From assembly GCF_000016505.1 (NCBI RefSeq), contig NC_009706.1, forward strand, positions 3,596,001 through 3,660,000: 64,000 bases of DNA. Reading direction: 5' to 3'. The DNA comes from Clostridium kluyveri DSM 555 (GTDB lineage Bacteria; Bacillota; Clostridia; Clostridiales; Clostridiaceae). The notes under the pieces were generated by a model, which worked only from the letters and a program-made list of their open reading frames with translations, was not told the DNA's origin and did no database searches. A program made the translations under genes and the position numbers. This document shows, in pieces, positions 57,627-64,000 of this stretch; position 1 is the first letter of the stretch; each line of letters begins with the position of its first letter.

Positions 57627-58197
57627 AATACTAGAAATAAATGAAAATGCTTCACAAGAGGAAATAAAAAAAGCCTATAGAACTCTTGCAAAAAGATATC
57701 ATCCTGATCAATATGGCAATAATCCACTTAAAGATTTAGCAGAAGATAAAATGAGAGAAATAAATGAGGCTTACGATTATTTAATGAAGAACCCATCAAA
57801 AGGTACATATGATAGCAGGAGTGATAATGCTTACAGCGGCTCTAACTCTTCGATTTATCAATCTGTAGAAAATGATATTTATAATGGTAATATTAGAAAT
57901 GCGGAATCAGTACTTATGGGAATCAAGACAAGAGATGCTCAGTGGCATTATCTTATGGGAATTTTAAATATGAGAAGAGCCTGGTATAATGATGCTTATA
58001 ATAATTTGACTACGGCTTGTAGTCTTGATCCCAACAACTTTAAATATCAAAATGCGCTCAACAAGCTCAGAGGAATGAATAATTCCTATAGACAGCCTTA
58101 TTACGATACTAGAAGAAGAGATGATATATGCAATATTTGTGCTACCTTATATTGTCTTGACTGTCTTTGTGATTGTGGTGATTGCGGGGGCTGTTAA
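57610..58197 (+). CDS. J-domain protein with Cys-rich tail
   Basis: This 195-residue co-chaperone has an N-terminal J domain (about 3-68) with the HPD motif at 31-33, which stimulates DnaK ATPase. A TPR-like helical segment follows at about 85-150 (LMGILNMRRAWYNDAYNNLTTACSLDP). The last 22 residues hold eight cysteines in closely spaced pairs (CNICATLYCLDCLCDCGDCGGC, split here only by short gaps), a possible metal site. It is not a classic DnaJ: the zinc-finger and client domains are absent. ATG 57610 follows AGGGGTG; a GTG at 57598 overlaps it. Confidence 0.88.
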   Translation: MKNPYEILEINENASQEEIKKAYRTLAKRYHPDQYGNNPLKDLAEDKMREINEAYDYLMKNPSKGTYDSRSDNAYSGSNSSIYQSVENDIYNGNIRNAESVLMGIKTRDAQWHYLMGILNMRRAWYNDAYNNLTTACSLDPNNFKYQNALNKLRGMNNSYRQPYYDTRRRDDICNICATLYCLDCLCDCGDCGGC

Positions 58198-58223
58198 TAT
58201 TTAAAGAAAGGATGGATTTTAGT

Positions 58224-58742
58224 ATGGCTAAAATTTCTAGTAATTCCTCTTATATTGCCAAGGGAGGCCTATTGACTGCCATAGGCGTTATTTTAGTGTA
58301 CTTAAGTGGGATAGTTCCTTTAAATAAAACTTATTTACTGAGCCTGTCTTCACTTGTTATCCCCTTAGCTGTAATAATTACAAATGAAAAAATTGCCTTT
58401 ACAATTTATATTTCAACTGCCTTATTATCTCTCTTAATATGTGGATTAAAGGGAACAGTATTATCCTATGTGGTATTTTTCGGTCTTTATGGACTTATTA
58501 AATACTATATAGAAAAAATAAGAAAACTACCTATTGAAATCATATTAAAACTATTATTTTTTAATTTATGTTTATTAATACTATTCTTGTTATATAGTTT
58601 GTTTTTTCCTGAACTTTTAAAAATAAAATTTAATTTATATTTAATTATAGTAGGAATACAAATAGTATTTTTAATATACGATTATTTATTAACATTGTTT
58701 ATAAATTACACTAATAAATATATACTAAAAGCCCTAAAATAA
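58224..58742 (+). CDS. Polytopic membrane protein, function unknown
   Basis: This 172-residue protein has about six hydrophobic helices (from 11, 38, 59, 78, 110 and 140) and short basic loops. It resembles DUF2232-type or small ECF-like membrane proteins, but I cannot assign it. ATG 58224 is chosen after AAAGGATGG; an upstream frame opens inside the DnaJ gene. It follows DnaJ by 26 bases and is probably co-transcribed with the CYTH-DUF5685-DnaJ genes. Confidence 0.75.
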   Translation: MAKISSNSSYIAKGGLLTAIGVILVYLSGIVPLNKTYLLSLSSLVIPLAVIITNEKIAFTIYISTALLSLLICGLKGTVLSYVVFFGLYGLIKYYIEKIRKLPIEIILKLLFFNLCLLILFLLYSLFFPELLKIKFNLYLIIVGIQIVFLIYDYLLTLFINYTNKYILKALK

Positions 58743-58821
58743 ATTGTACTTTATTAAAATGAAACTATTGACATATAAATTTAGGATGATATAATATTTA
58801 GTGTTGAGATTCACATAATAT

Positions 58822-58896
58822 TGCCCATTCGCCAAATGGTAAGGCACCTGTCTCTGGAACAGGCATCTGTTGGTTCGAATCCAGCATGGGCAGCCA
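58822..58896 (+). tRNA. tRNA-Gln (anticodon CTG)
   Basis: A complete cloverleaf is present. Acceptor arms are TGCCCAT (58822-58828) and ATGGGCA (58886-58892), discriminator G and encoded CCA at 58894-58896. The D-loop has AAATGGTAAGG, the anticodon stem is CCTGT/ACAGG around CTCTGGA with anticodon CTG, and the T-loop is TTCGAAT. The anticodon reads CAG. This is an isolated tRNA gene. Confidence 0.96.
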
Positions 58897-58927
58897 AAGA
58901 GAACTCTTGTTTTACGGGTTCTCTTTT
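58896..58927 (+). terminator. Terminator after tRNA-Gln
   Basis: AAAGAGAAC (58896-58904) and GTTCTCTTT (58918-58926) form a 9-bp stem with a 13-base loop and end in T's. It ends the tRNA transcript before the leuS promoter. Confidence 0.8.
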
Positions 58928-58971
58928 AAAATAATTTTAAAATTATAATTTACTTTATTTAAGGGTAGCTC

Positions 58972-58999
58972 TTGACAAAAAGTCAATTACTATTATAAA
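58972..58999 (+). promoter_or_regulatory. leuS promoter
   Basis: TTGACA (58972-58977), a 16-base spacer and TATAAA (58994-58999) resemble a sigma-A promoter. Transcription would begin near 59006, just upstream of the T-box leader. Confidence 0.7.
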
Positions 59000-59004
59000 A
59001 TGTA

Positions 59005-59252
59005 AAATAATTCAATACTTAGCTTTGAAGAAGGAATAGTAGTATTTATATCACCAAAGAGAACTGTTGCAGGGTGAAAAACAGCGTGAATAGAATATGA
59101 ACTCACCTTAAGAGCTTTATCTGAAAAAATCAGATACGGTAAAAACCGTTATTTATTTTGAGTGAAATCAATTTTATTGATTTAATTAGAGTGGTACCGC
59201 GGAAAGTAGTCTTTTCGTCTCTTACAATACTAAGAGATGAAAAGCTTTTTTT
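59005..59252 (+). promoter_or_regulatory. T-box leader for leucyl-tRNA synthetase
   Basis: The leader has the T-box core AGAGTGGTACCGCGG (59188-59202), whose TGGT can pair with the ACCA end of uncharged tRNA-Leu, and a stem I region from about 59020. The likely specifier codon is CTC (59102-59104) within GAACTCACC, a leucine codon. The terminator CTTTTCGTCTCTTA/TAAGAGATGAAAAG (59211-59244) plus T-run ends it; the antiterminator competes with it. Uncharged tRNA-Leu should turn leuS on. Confidence 0.93.
59211..59252 (+). terminator. T-box terminator of leuS
   Basis: The 14-bp stem (59211-59224 with 59231-59244), one G-T-type mismatch allowed, is followed by TTTTTTTAT. It is the off-state hairpin of the T-box. 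Confidence 0.9.
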
Positions 59253-59387
59253 ATATTCTAAAACTATACTGAAATAAAAAAATGTGGAAGTCTAAATTAA
59301 AATTATTTAAAACTTACTGTTTCTTATCTGATTTAATTTATCAGATCTCTTTAATCTATAAAAACATAAGTAAAAGGAGAAGATATT

Positions 59388-61823
59388 ATGTACAGTACTA
59401 AAACAGATAAAAAATGGCAACAAAAATGGGATCAAACAAATATTTATACATTTGACGAAAAAAAATCAAGCAAAAAATTATATACTCTAGAGATGTTCTC
59501 TTATCCTTCCGGCAGTAATTTACATGCAGGTCACTGGTTTAACTATGCACCTGTAGATTCTTGGGCCAGAATGAAAAGAATGCAAGGATATAATGTATTC
59601 CAGCCCATGGGATTTGATGCTTTCGGTCTTCCTGCTGAAAACTATGCCATAAAGACTGGAATTCATCCAAAAGATTCTACTGAAAAGAATATTGATACCA
59701 TGGAAAAACAGCTTAAATCCATGGGAGCTATGTTCAATTGGGAGAATGAGGTAGTTACCTGCCGCCCTGATTACTATAAATGGAATCAATGGCTATTTCT
59801 CCAATTATATAAACACGACTTGGCCTATAGGAAAAATGCCCCTGTAAATTGGTGTCCCAGCTGTAATACAGTACTTGCCAATGAACAAGTAAAAGAAGGT
59901 GAATGTGAACGCTGTGGTACGGAAGTTACAAAAAAGGATCTAACACAATGGTTTTTTAAAATAACAGATTACACTGAAGAATTGCTTAAAGACCTTGATA
60001 ATATAGATTGGCCGGAAAAGACAAAAGCTATGCAAAGACACTGGATGGGTAAATCCACAGGTACAGATGTAACTTTTAAAGTAGCGGATTCTGATATAAA
60101 ATTCAATGTATTTACCACTCGAGTGGATACATTGTTTGGTGTTACCTATGTAGTCATATCCCCTGAAAATGATTTAGTGGATAGTGTCACTAAAGAAGAA
60201 TATAAAGAAGAAATTGAAAAATATAGAGAAGCTGCTAAAAAGCAGACCGACATTGAAAGACAATCAATTACCAGAGAAAAAACAGGTGTATCTACGGGTT
60301 CCTACGCTATAAATCCTATAAACGGAAGAAAAGTACCTATATGGATAGGAGATTATGTATTAAACACCTACGGTACAGGTGCTGTAATGGCAGTTCCTGC
60401 TCATGACGAAAGGGATTTTGAATTTGCCACAAAATACAAATTACCTATTGAAAGAGTTATAGAAGGAGGTTCTTCCTTACCTTATGTAGAATACGGAAAG
60501 ATGATAAATAGTGATAAATTCAATGGATTATATACTCCAGAAGGTAAAGAAGCTGTGACCAAGGAACTAGAAAACATTGGATTAGGTTCTGGAAAAACAA
60601 ATTATAGATTAAGAGACTGGCTTGTATCAAGACAAAGATACTGGGGAACACCTATACCTATAATATACTGTAAAAAATGCGGTACAGTCCCAGTACCAGA
60701 AAGTGATTTACCAGTTGAACTTCCTTATAATGTACAATTTTCTCCTGATGGAAAATCTCCCCTTCTAAAATCAGAAGAGTTTATGAATACTACGTGCCCT
60801 ATTTGCGGTGAACCTGCCAAAAGAGAGGCTGATACATTAGATACATTTGTGTGTTCCTCCTGGTATTACTTAAGATATGCCGATAATAAGAATACAGAAA
60901 AAGCCTTTGACAAGGATAAGATAAATAAACTACTTCCTGTAGATATGTATGTAGGTGGTCCTGAACACGCATGTATGCACCTTTTGTATGCTAGATTTAT
61001 CACTAAAGCACTTAGAGACATGGGTTTTTTAAATTTCGATGAACCTTTTCTATCTTTAAGACATCAAGGACTGATACTTGGACCTGATGGTCAAAAAATG
61101 AGCAAGTCCAAAGGCAATACCATATCTCCAGATGACTGCATACAAAAATATGGTTCAGATGTATTTAGAATGTACTTAATGTTCGGATTTGACTATGCCG
61201 AGGGTGGTGCCTGGAACGATGACGGTATTAAATCCATGAGTAAATTTGTAGATAGAATTGAAAGAATTGTAGGAAATATAAAAGAACTTATAAATAGTGG
61301 TAAGAACTTTAAAAATTCAATGGATGCTGCAGAAAAAGAATTAAATTACTCAAGAAATTATTCAATAAAATCCGTATCAGAAGATGCAGGAAAATTTCAA
61401 TTCAACACAGCTATTGCTAGAATTATGGAATTTACAAATTCACTTTATAAATATATTCAGGAGGATACTAAAAATATATCCCTTTTAAAAGATACTATAC
61501 TTGATTTTATAAAGATAATAGCTCCTTTTGCACCTCACTTTGCAGAGGAACAATGGGAGGTATTAGGACAAAAATATTCTATATTTAATGAGAAATGGCC
61601 TGAATTTGACCCTAAGGCTTTAGTAAAAGAAGAAGTAGAAATAGCCATTCAAATAAACGGTAAAATTAAGGCTAAAATAAATATACCTACAAATTTAAGT
61701 GATGAACAAATAAAAGAGTTATCCATATCCAATGATAATATTAAACCTTTATTAGAGGGAAAAAATATAAAGAAAGTTATAGTAGTAAAAGGAAGACTTG
61801 TAAATATAGTAGTTAAACCTTAA
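59388..61823 (+). CDS. leuS: Leucyl-tRNA synthetase
   Basis: This class I enzyme charges tRNA-Leu. The 811-residue protein shows the HIGH-type motif at H46-A47-G48-H49, zinc-type CPSC/CERC pairs near 159-180, the editing domain with TTRVDTLFG and [31 protein letters not shown] and the KMSKS loop at 570-574. The anticodon-binding domain and a C-terminal domain follow. ATG 59388 follows AAAGGAG by 9 bases. Expression is controlled by the T-box. A strong terminator ends it. Confidence 0.98.
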   Translation: MYSTKTDKKWQQKWDQTNIYTFDEKKSSKKLYTLEMFSYPSGSNLHAGHWFNYAPVDSWARMKRMQGYNVFQPMGFDAFGLPAENYAIKTGIHPKDSTEKNIDTMEKQLKSMGAMFNWENEVVTCRPDYYKWNQWLFLQLYKHDLAYRKNAPVNWCPSCNTVLANEQVKEGECERCGTEVTKKDLTQWFFKITDYTEELLKDLDNIDWPEKTKAMQRHWMGKSTGTDVTFKVADSDIKFNVFTTRVDTLFGVTYVVISPENDLVDSVTKEEYKEEIEKYREAAKKQTDIERQSITREKTGVSTGSYAINPINGRKVPIWIGDYVLNTYGTGAVMAVPAHDERDFEFATKYKLPIERVIEGGSSLPYVEYGKMINSDKFNGLYTPEGKEAVTKELENIGLGSGKTNYRLRDWLVSRQRYWGTPIPIIYCKKCGTVPVPESDLPVELPYNVQFSPDGKSPLLKSEEFMNTTCPICGEPAKREADTLDTFVCSSWYYLRYADNKNTEKAFDKDKINKLLPVDMYVGGPEHACMHLLYARFITKALRDMGFLNFDEPFLSLRHQGLILGPDGQKMSKSKGNTISPDDCIQKYGSDVFRMYLMFGFDYAEGGAWNDDGIKSMSKFVDRIERIVGNIKELINSGKNFKNSMDAAEKELNYSRNYSIKSVSEDAGKFQFNTAIARIMEFTNSLYKYIQEDTKNISLLKDTILDFIKIIAPFAPHFAEEQWEVLGQKYSIFNEKWPEFDPKALVKEEVEIAIQINGKIKAKINIPTNLSDEQIKELSISNDNIKPLLEGKNIKKVIVVKGRLVNIVVKP

Positions 61824-61846
61824 CCACCAGTTCACTGGTGGTTTTC
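61822..61846 (+). terminator. Terminator between leuS and the alarmone synthetase
   Basis: CCACCAG and CTGGTGG form a 7-bp stem with a TTCA loop (extended by A-T pairs on both sides), followed by TTTTCTT. It lies in the 31-base gap between convergent genes and may serve both. Confidence 0.88.
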
Positions 61847-61854
61847 TTATTAAT

Positions 61855-62646
61855 CTATTGTTTATAAATTTTAAGTAACTTTTCTGTAGCTCTTAACAAA
61901 TTCACTAACTCAAATACTTCTCCCTCTTCAATTAATTTATTTAACTGTCCCTGATACCTTGTTGCTTCAACTAGCTTACCCATGGATGACAATGTCAATA
62001 TATTATTCATTATATCAGAGACTAGATTGGATTTCACTTCAAATAATTTTTGGGCATCCTTTATCTCGTCTTTGATTTGAAGCATTTGCTCATCCAGCTG
62101 AAATGCAGCATCCGCGGCATTTTTAAGTTTTAATTTAATATGATCGGGAATGTCCTGCTTATATTTATAATTTAAGGAATGTTCTATAGTAGCCCAAAAA
62201 TTCATGGCAAGTGTTCTTATCTGAAATTCTGCCAGTATTTCCATTTCTCCCTCTGCCATATTAACGGGATACTTAATTATTACATGATAACTTCTATAAC
62301 CGCTTTCTTTTACATTATCTATATAATCTTTTTCATACATTATATTCATATCTTTTCTATTTCTTACTATCTTAACTACTTTATCTATGTCATCTACAAA
62401 CTGACACATAATCCTTATACCTGCTATATCTTCTATTTCATATCTTATTCTATCAAGTGGTATATTGAACTTATTAGCTTTCTCTAATATACTCGATATC
62501 TCTTTTACCCTGCCTGTAACAAATTCTATTGGCGAATATTCATTCCTTCTTCTATATTCTTTTCGTATGCTTCTAAATTTCACTTTTAATTCTTCTACAG
62601 CTTGGTCATATGGTATTAAAAATGTTTTCCATTCCCCTATAGCCAT
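61855..62646 (-). CDS. relQ: Small alarmone synthetase (RelQ/SasB family)
   Basis: This 263-residue enzyme makes (p)ppGpp from ATP and GDP or GTP. It has the RelA/SpoT synthetase domain with RIRYEIEDIAGIRIMCQF, ESGYRSYHVIIKYP and FQIRTLAMNFWATIEHSLNYKY, and no HD hydrolase, TGS or ACT domain, so it is a short synthetase. A helical tail (about 195-263) may form the oligomer. ATG 62646 follows GGAGGTGATTTAT; a start at 62682 lacks support. It is divergent to the DUF2225 gene. No hydrolase partner is visible here. Confidence 0.92.
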   Translation of the reverse strand: MAIGEWKTFLIPYDQAVEELKVKFRSIRKEYRRRNEYSPIEFVTGRVKEISSILEKANKFNIPLDRIRYEIEDIAGIRIMCQFVDDIDKVVKIVRNRKDMNIMYEKDYIDNVKESGYRSYHVIIKYPVNMAEGEMEILAEFQIRTLAMNFWATIEHSLNYKYKQDIPDHIKLKLKNAADAAFQLDEQMLQIKDEIKDAQKLFEVKSNLVSDIMNNILTLSSMGKLVEATRYQGQLNKLIEEGEVFELVNLLRATEKLLKIYKQ

Positions 62647-62765
62647 ATAAATCACCTCCAACAGAAAAGTATATAATAACATTATATCAAATATACCAAA
62701 AATATATGATTTTAATCCCCATGTTTGATATAATAATTATACTAATTAGTGGAGGTGATACAGAC

Positions 62766-63578
62766 ATGCTTGATAACACATTTTCAACTTCAGACACTTC
62801 AGAGAACAAGAATCAACTATATGATGAAGATAAGCAAAAGTTAATGCTTTATAATAAAAAGATAACTTGTCCTGTTTGTAGTACGGTATTTAATGCTAGA
62901 GCTATAAAAAAATCCTCATATAGAATATTAAAAAAAGATTCTGATTTTTTCATAAGATATTCAATTATAAATCCGTATTTTTATGATGTATGGGTATGTA
63001 ATAGATGTGGCTATGCATCTATAAAAAACGACTTTGAACGTTTAAGTGATTTCGATGCAAACATAATAAGGATTGAAATTTCACCTAAATGGCACAGTAA
63101 AAATTACCCTGAAGTATATAATTTAAATTTAGCAATACAAAGATACAAACTATCCCTATTAAATTATGATATTATTAAAGCCAGATCCAGCAAAAAAGCA
63201 AATAATCTTATAAAACTGGCCTGGATGTTCCGCTTAAAAGAAGATAAAAAAAGTGAACTGGAGTATTTAAACTATGCCCTTGAAAACTTCAAAAACGCCT
63301 ACTATAATGAGAATTTTCCCATATCTGGTATGGATATATTTACTACCATGTACCTCATAGGAGAACTCTGCAGACGTACCGGTAAAGAAGAGGAATCTTT
63401 AATATGGTTTGGACAAGTAATAACAGCTCCTACAGCACCACAAAAAATTAAAAATATGGCCCGAGATCAAAAGGATTTAATAAAACTCAATATAAAAGAC
63501 ACAAAATCTCAAGATAATTTAGGAGATGATTTAAAAGACAATAAAAAACAAAGTATTTTTTCTAAATTTCACAAATAA
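62766..63578 (+). CDS. DUF2225 protein with two Cys pairs
   Basis: This 270-residue soluble protein has CPVC (35-38) and CNRCG (78-82), which look like a zinc site, followed by a TPR-like helical domain (about 110-220, LAIQRYKLSLLNYDIIKA, GELCRRTGKEEESLIWFGQ) and a lysine-rich tail. It belongs to the DUF2225 family, whose function is unknown. ATG 62766 follows GGAGGTGAT with an 8-base gap; an earlier frame start is unsupported. It is divergent to relQ. Confidence 0.85.
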   Translation: MLDNTFSTSDTSENKNQLYDEDKQKLMLYNKKITCPVCSTVFNARAIKKSSYRILKKDSDFFIRYSIINPYFYDVWVCNRCGYASIKNDFERLSDFDANIIRIEISPKWHSKNYPEVYNLNLAIQRYKLSLLNYDIIKARSSKKANNLIKLAWMFRLKEDKKSELEYLNYALENFKNAYYNENFPISGMDIFTTMYLIGELCRRTGKEEESLIWFGQVITAPTAPQKIKNMARDQKDLIKLNIKDTKSQDNLGDDLKDNKKQSIFSKFHK

Positions 63579-63658
63579 CATTTAAATCTTACAGGTTAAA
63601 TGCAAATTAAATTTGTTTTAAAAACATTTTAAGCTTGCAATATAGCCTGTAATTTACT

Positions 63659-64000
63659 TCATAGTACCCTTATTGGATTAAAATTTATATAATCCGCAGA
63701 AGTCAATATATACTCCACTCCATTTATAACTCCAGTTATGGATTTTGAAAGAGATTCTCCATGAAGGTGTCCATATATAACTTTTTCCACACCATACTTT
63801 TCAAACATACATTTAAAATCAGAATGCATAAACTTTTCTCCTATAGGGGGATAATGAATCATAGCTATAAATTTACTATATCCAGCTTTCACTGCGGAAT
63901 TCAAAGAATTTTTCATTCTCAAAAGTTCTCTATTATATATTTTGTTATCATGAGTTGAAAAATTTTCACTTCCTGGACAAATCCATCCCCTAGTGCCACA
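63659..64000 (-). CDS. Metallophosphoesterase, C-terminal part (cut by window end)
   Basis: The last 113 residues of a calcineurin-type phosphoesterase are visible; the N-terminus lies beyond 64000. Features are a GTRGWICPGSENFSTHD block, FIAMIHYPPIGE with a metal-binding His, and IYGHLHGESLSKS, the GHxH metal motif near the C-terminus. These are the later motifs of the dinuclear metal site. Close relatives are uncharacterised YkuE-like phosphohydrolases. Its substrate is unknown. Confidence 0.85.
   Translation of the reverse strand, partial: CGTRGWICPGSENFSTHDNKIYNRELLRMKNSLNSAVKAGYSKFIAMIHYPPIGEKFMHSDFKCMFEKYGVEKVIYGHLHGESLSKSITGVINGVEYILTSADYINFNPIRVL

Noticed and set aside
1-64000. CRISPR array, rRNA operon or prophage
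   Set aside because: No evenly spaced repeat set, rRNA sequence or run of phage genes was seen.

Overview
The window is chromosomal DNA from a low-GC, spore-forming, anaerobic Firmicute, almost certainly a Clostridium (cluster I). The AT-rich code, GGAGG-type ribosome binding sites with frequent GTG/TTG starts, a GerS-type lipoprotein, a SleB cortex hydrolase, an M-box, a T-box leucyl-tRNA synthetase and a Cat-type CoA-transferase all fit. The CoA-transferase resembles those of Clostridium kluyveri, but assigning a species from this sequence alone is only inference.

Region 1-5180 is an accessory island, visibly richer in G+C than the rest. It holds a tightly coupled minus-strand operon (HTH gene, response regulator, sensor kinase, ABC ATPase, FtsX-type permease). 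Next come three inverted repeats resembling an oriT, the first codons of a possible mobC gene, and a truncated IS1182-family element. It lies against the 3' end of rlmD, a gene used as an attachment site by some integrative elements. I read it as the remnant of an integrative/conjugative or mobilizable element.

Region 5406-36373 is a long minus-strand housekeeping block. In transcription order it runs: transketolase pair; ftsE-ftsX-ctpB-(MinJ-like)-uvrB-uvrA; an FHA-RodA-PbpA cell-wall trio; uvrC; murB; rapZ-yvcK-whiA; a YtoI-like regulator; dnaE; pfkA-pyk; rlmD. Much of this order is shared with Bacillus (ftsEX-ctpB-minJ-uvrBA, rapZ-yvcK-whiA, ytoI-dnaE-pfkA-pyk).

Region 36445-48667 is also on the minus strand. 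acpS-nnr-gerS-alr-ndoAI-ndoA matches Bacillus acpS-ydcC-alr-ndoAI-ndoA. It continues with a DUF6514 gene, a PTS IIA protein, SleB, an M-box-controlled cytosolic MgtE-like protein, a lipid kinase, a CBS protein and a TVP38-type membrane protein.

Region 48799-64000 is mixed-strand. It carries pssA, the CoA-transferase with an attenuator-like leader, a TGS-uridine kinase, DUF421/DUF4363, class II aldolase, a cluster of CYTH, DUF5685, DnaJ and a membrane protein, tRNA-Gln(CTG), T-box-leuS, a small alarmone synthetase, a DUF2225 protein, and a metallophosphoesterase cut by the window end.

Most worth following: the mobile-element remnant and its oriT-like repeats; the candidate leader-peptide attenuator before the CoA-transferase; the DUF5685 protein with two acidic motifs like those of head-to-head prenyl synthases, coupled to a Cys-tailed DnaJ; an M-box on an MgtE-like protein with no membrane domain; and a GC-rich structured stretch after fba. 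I found no CRISPR array, rRNA operon, toxin cluster or clearly new defence system.
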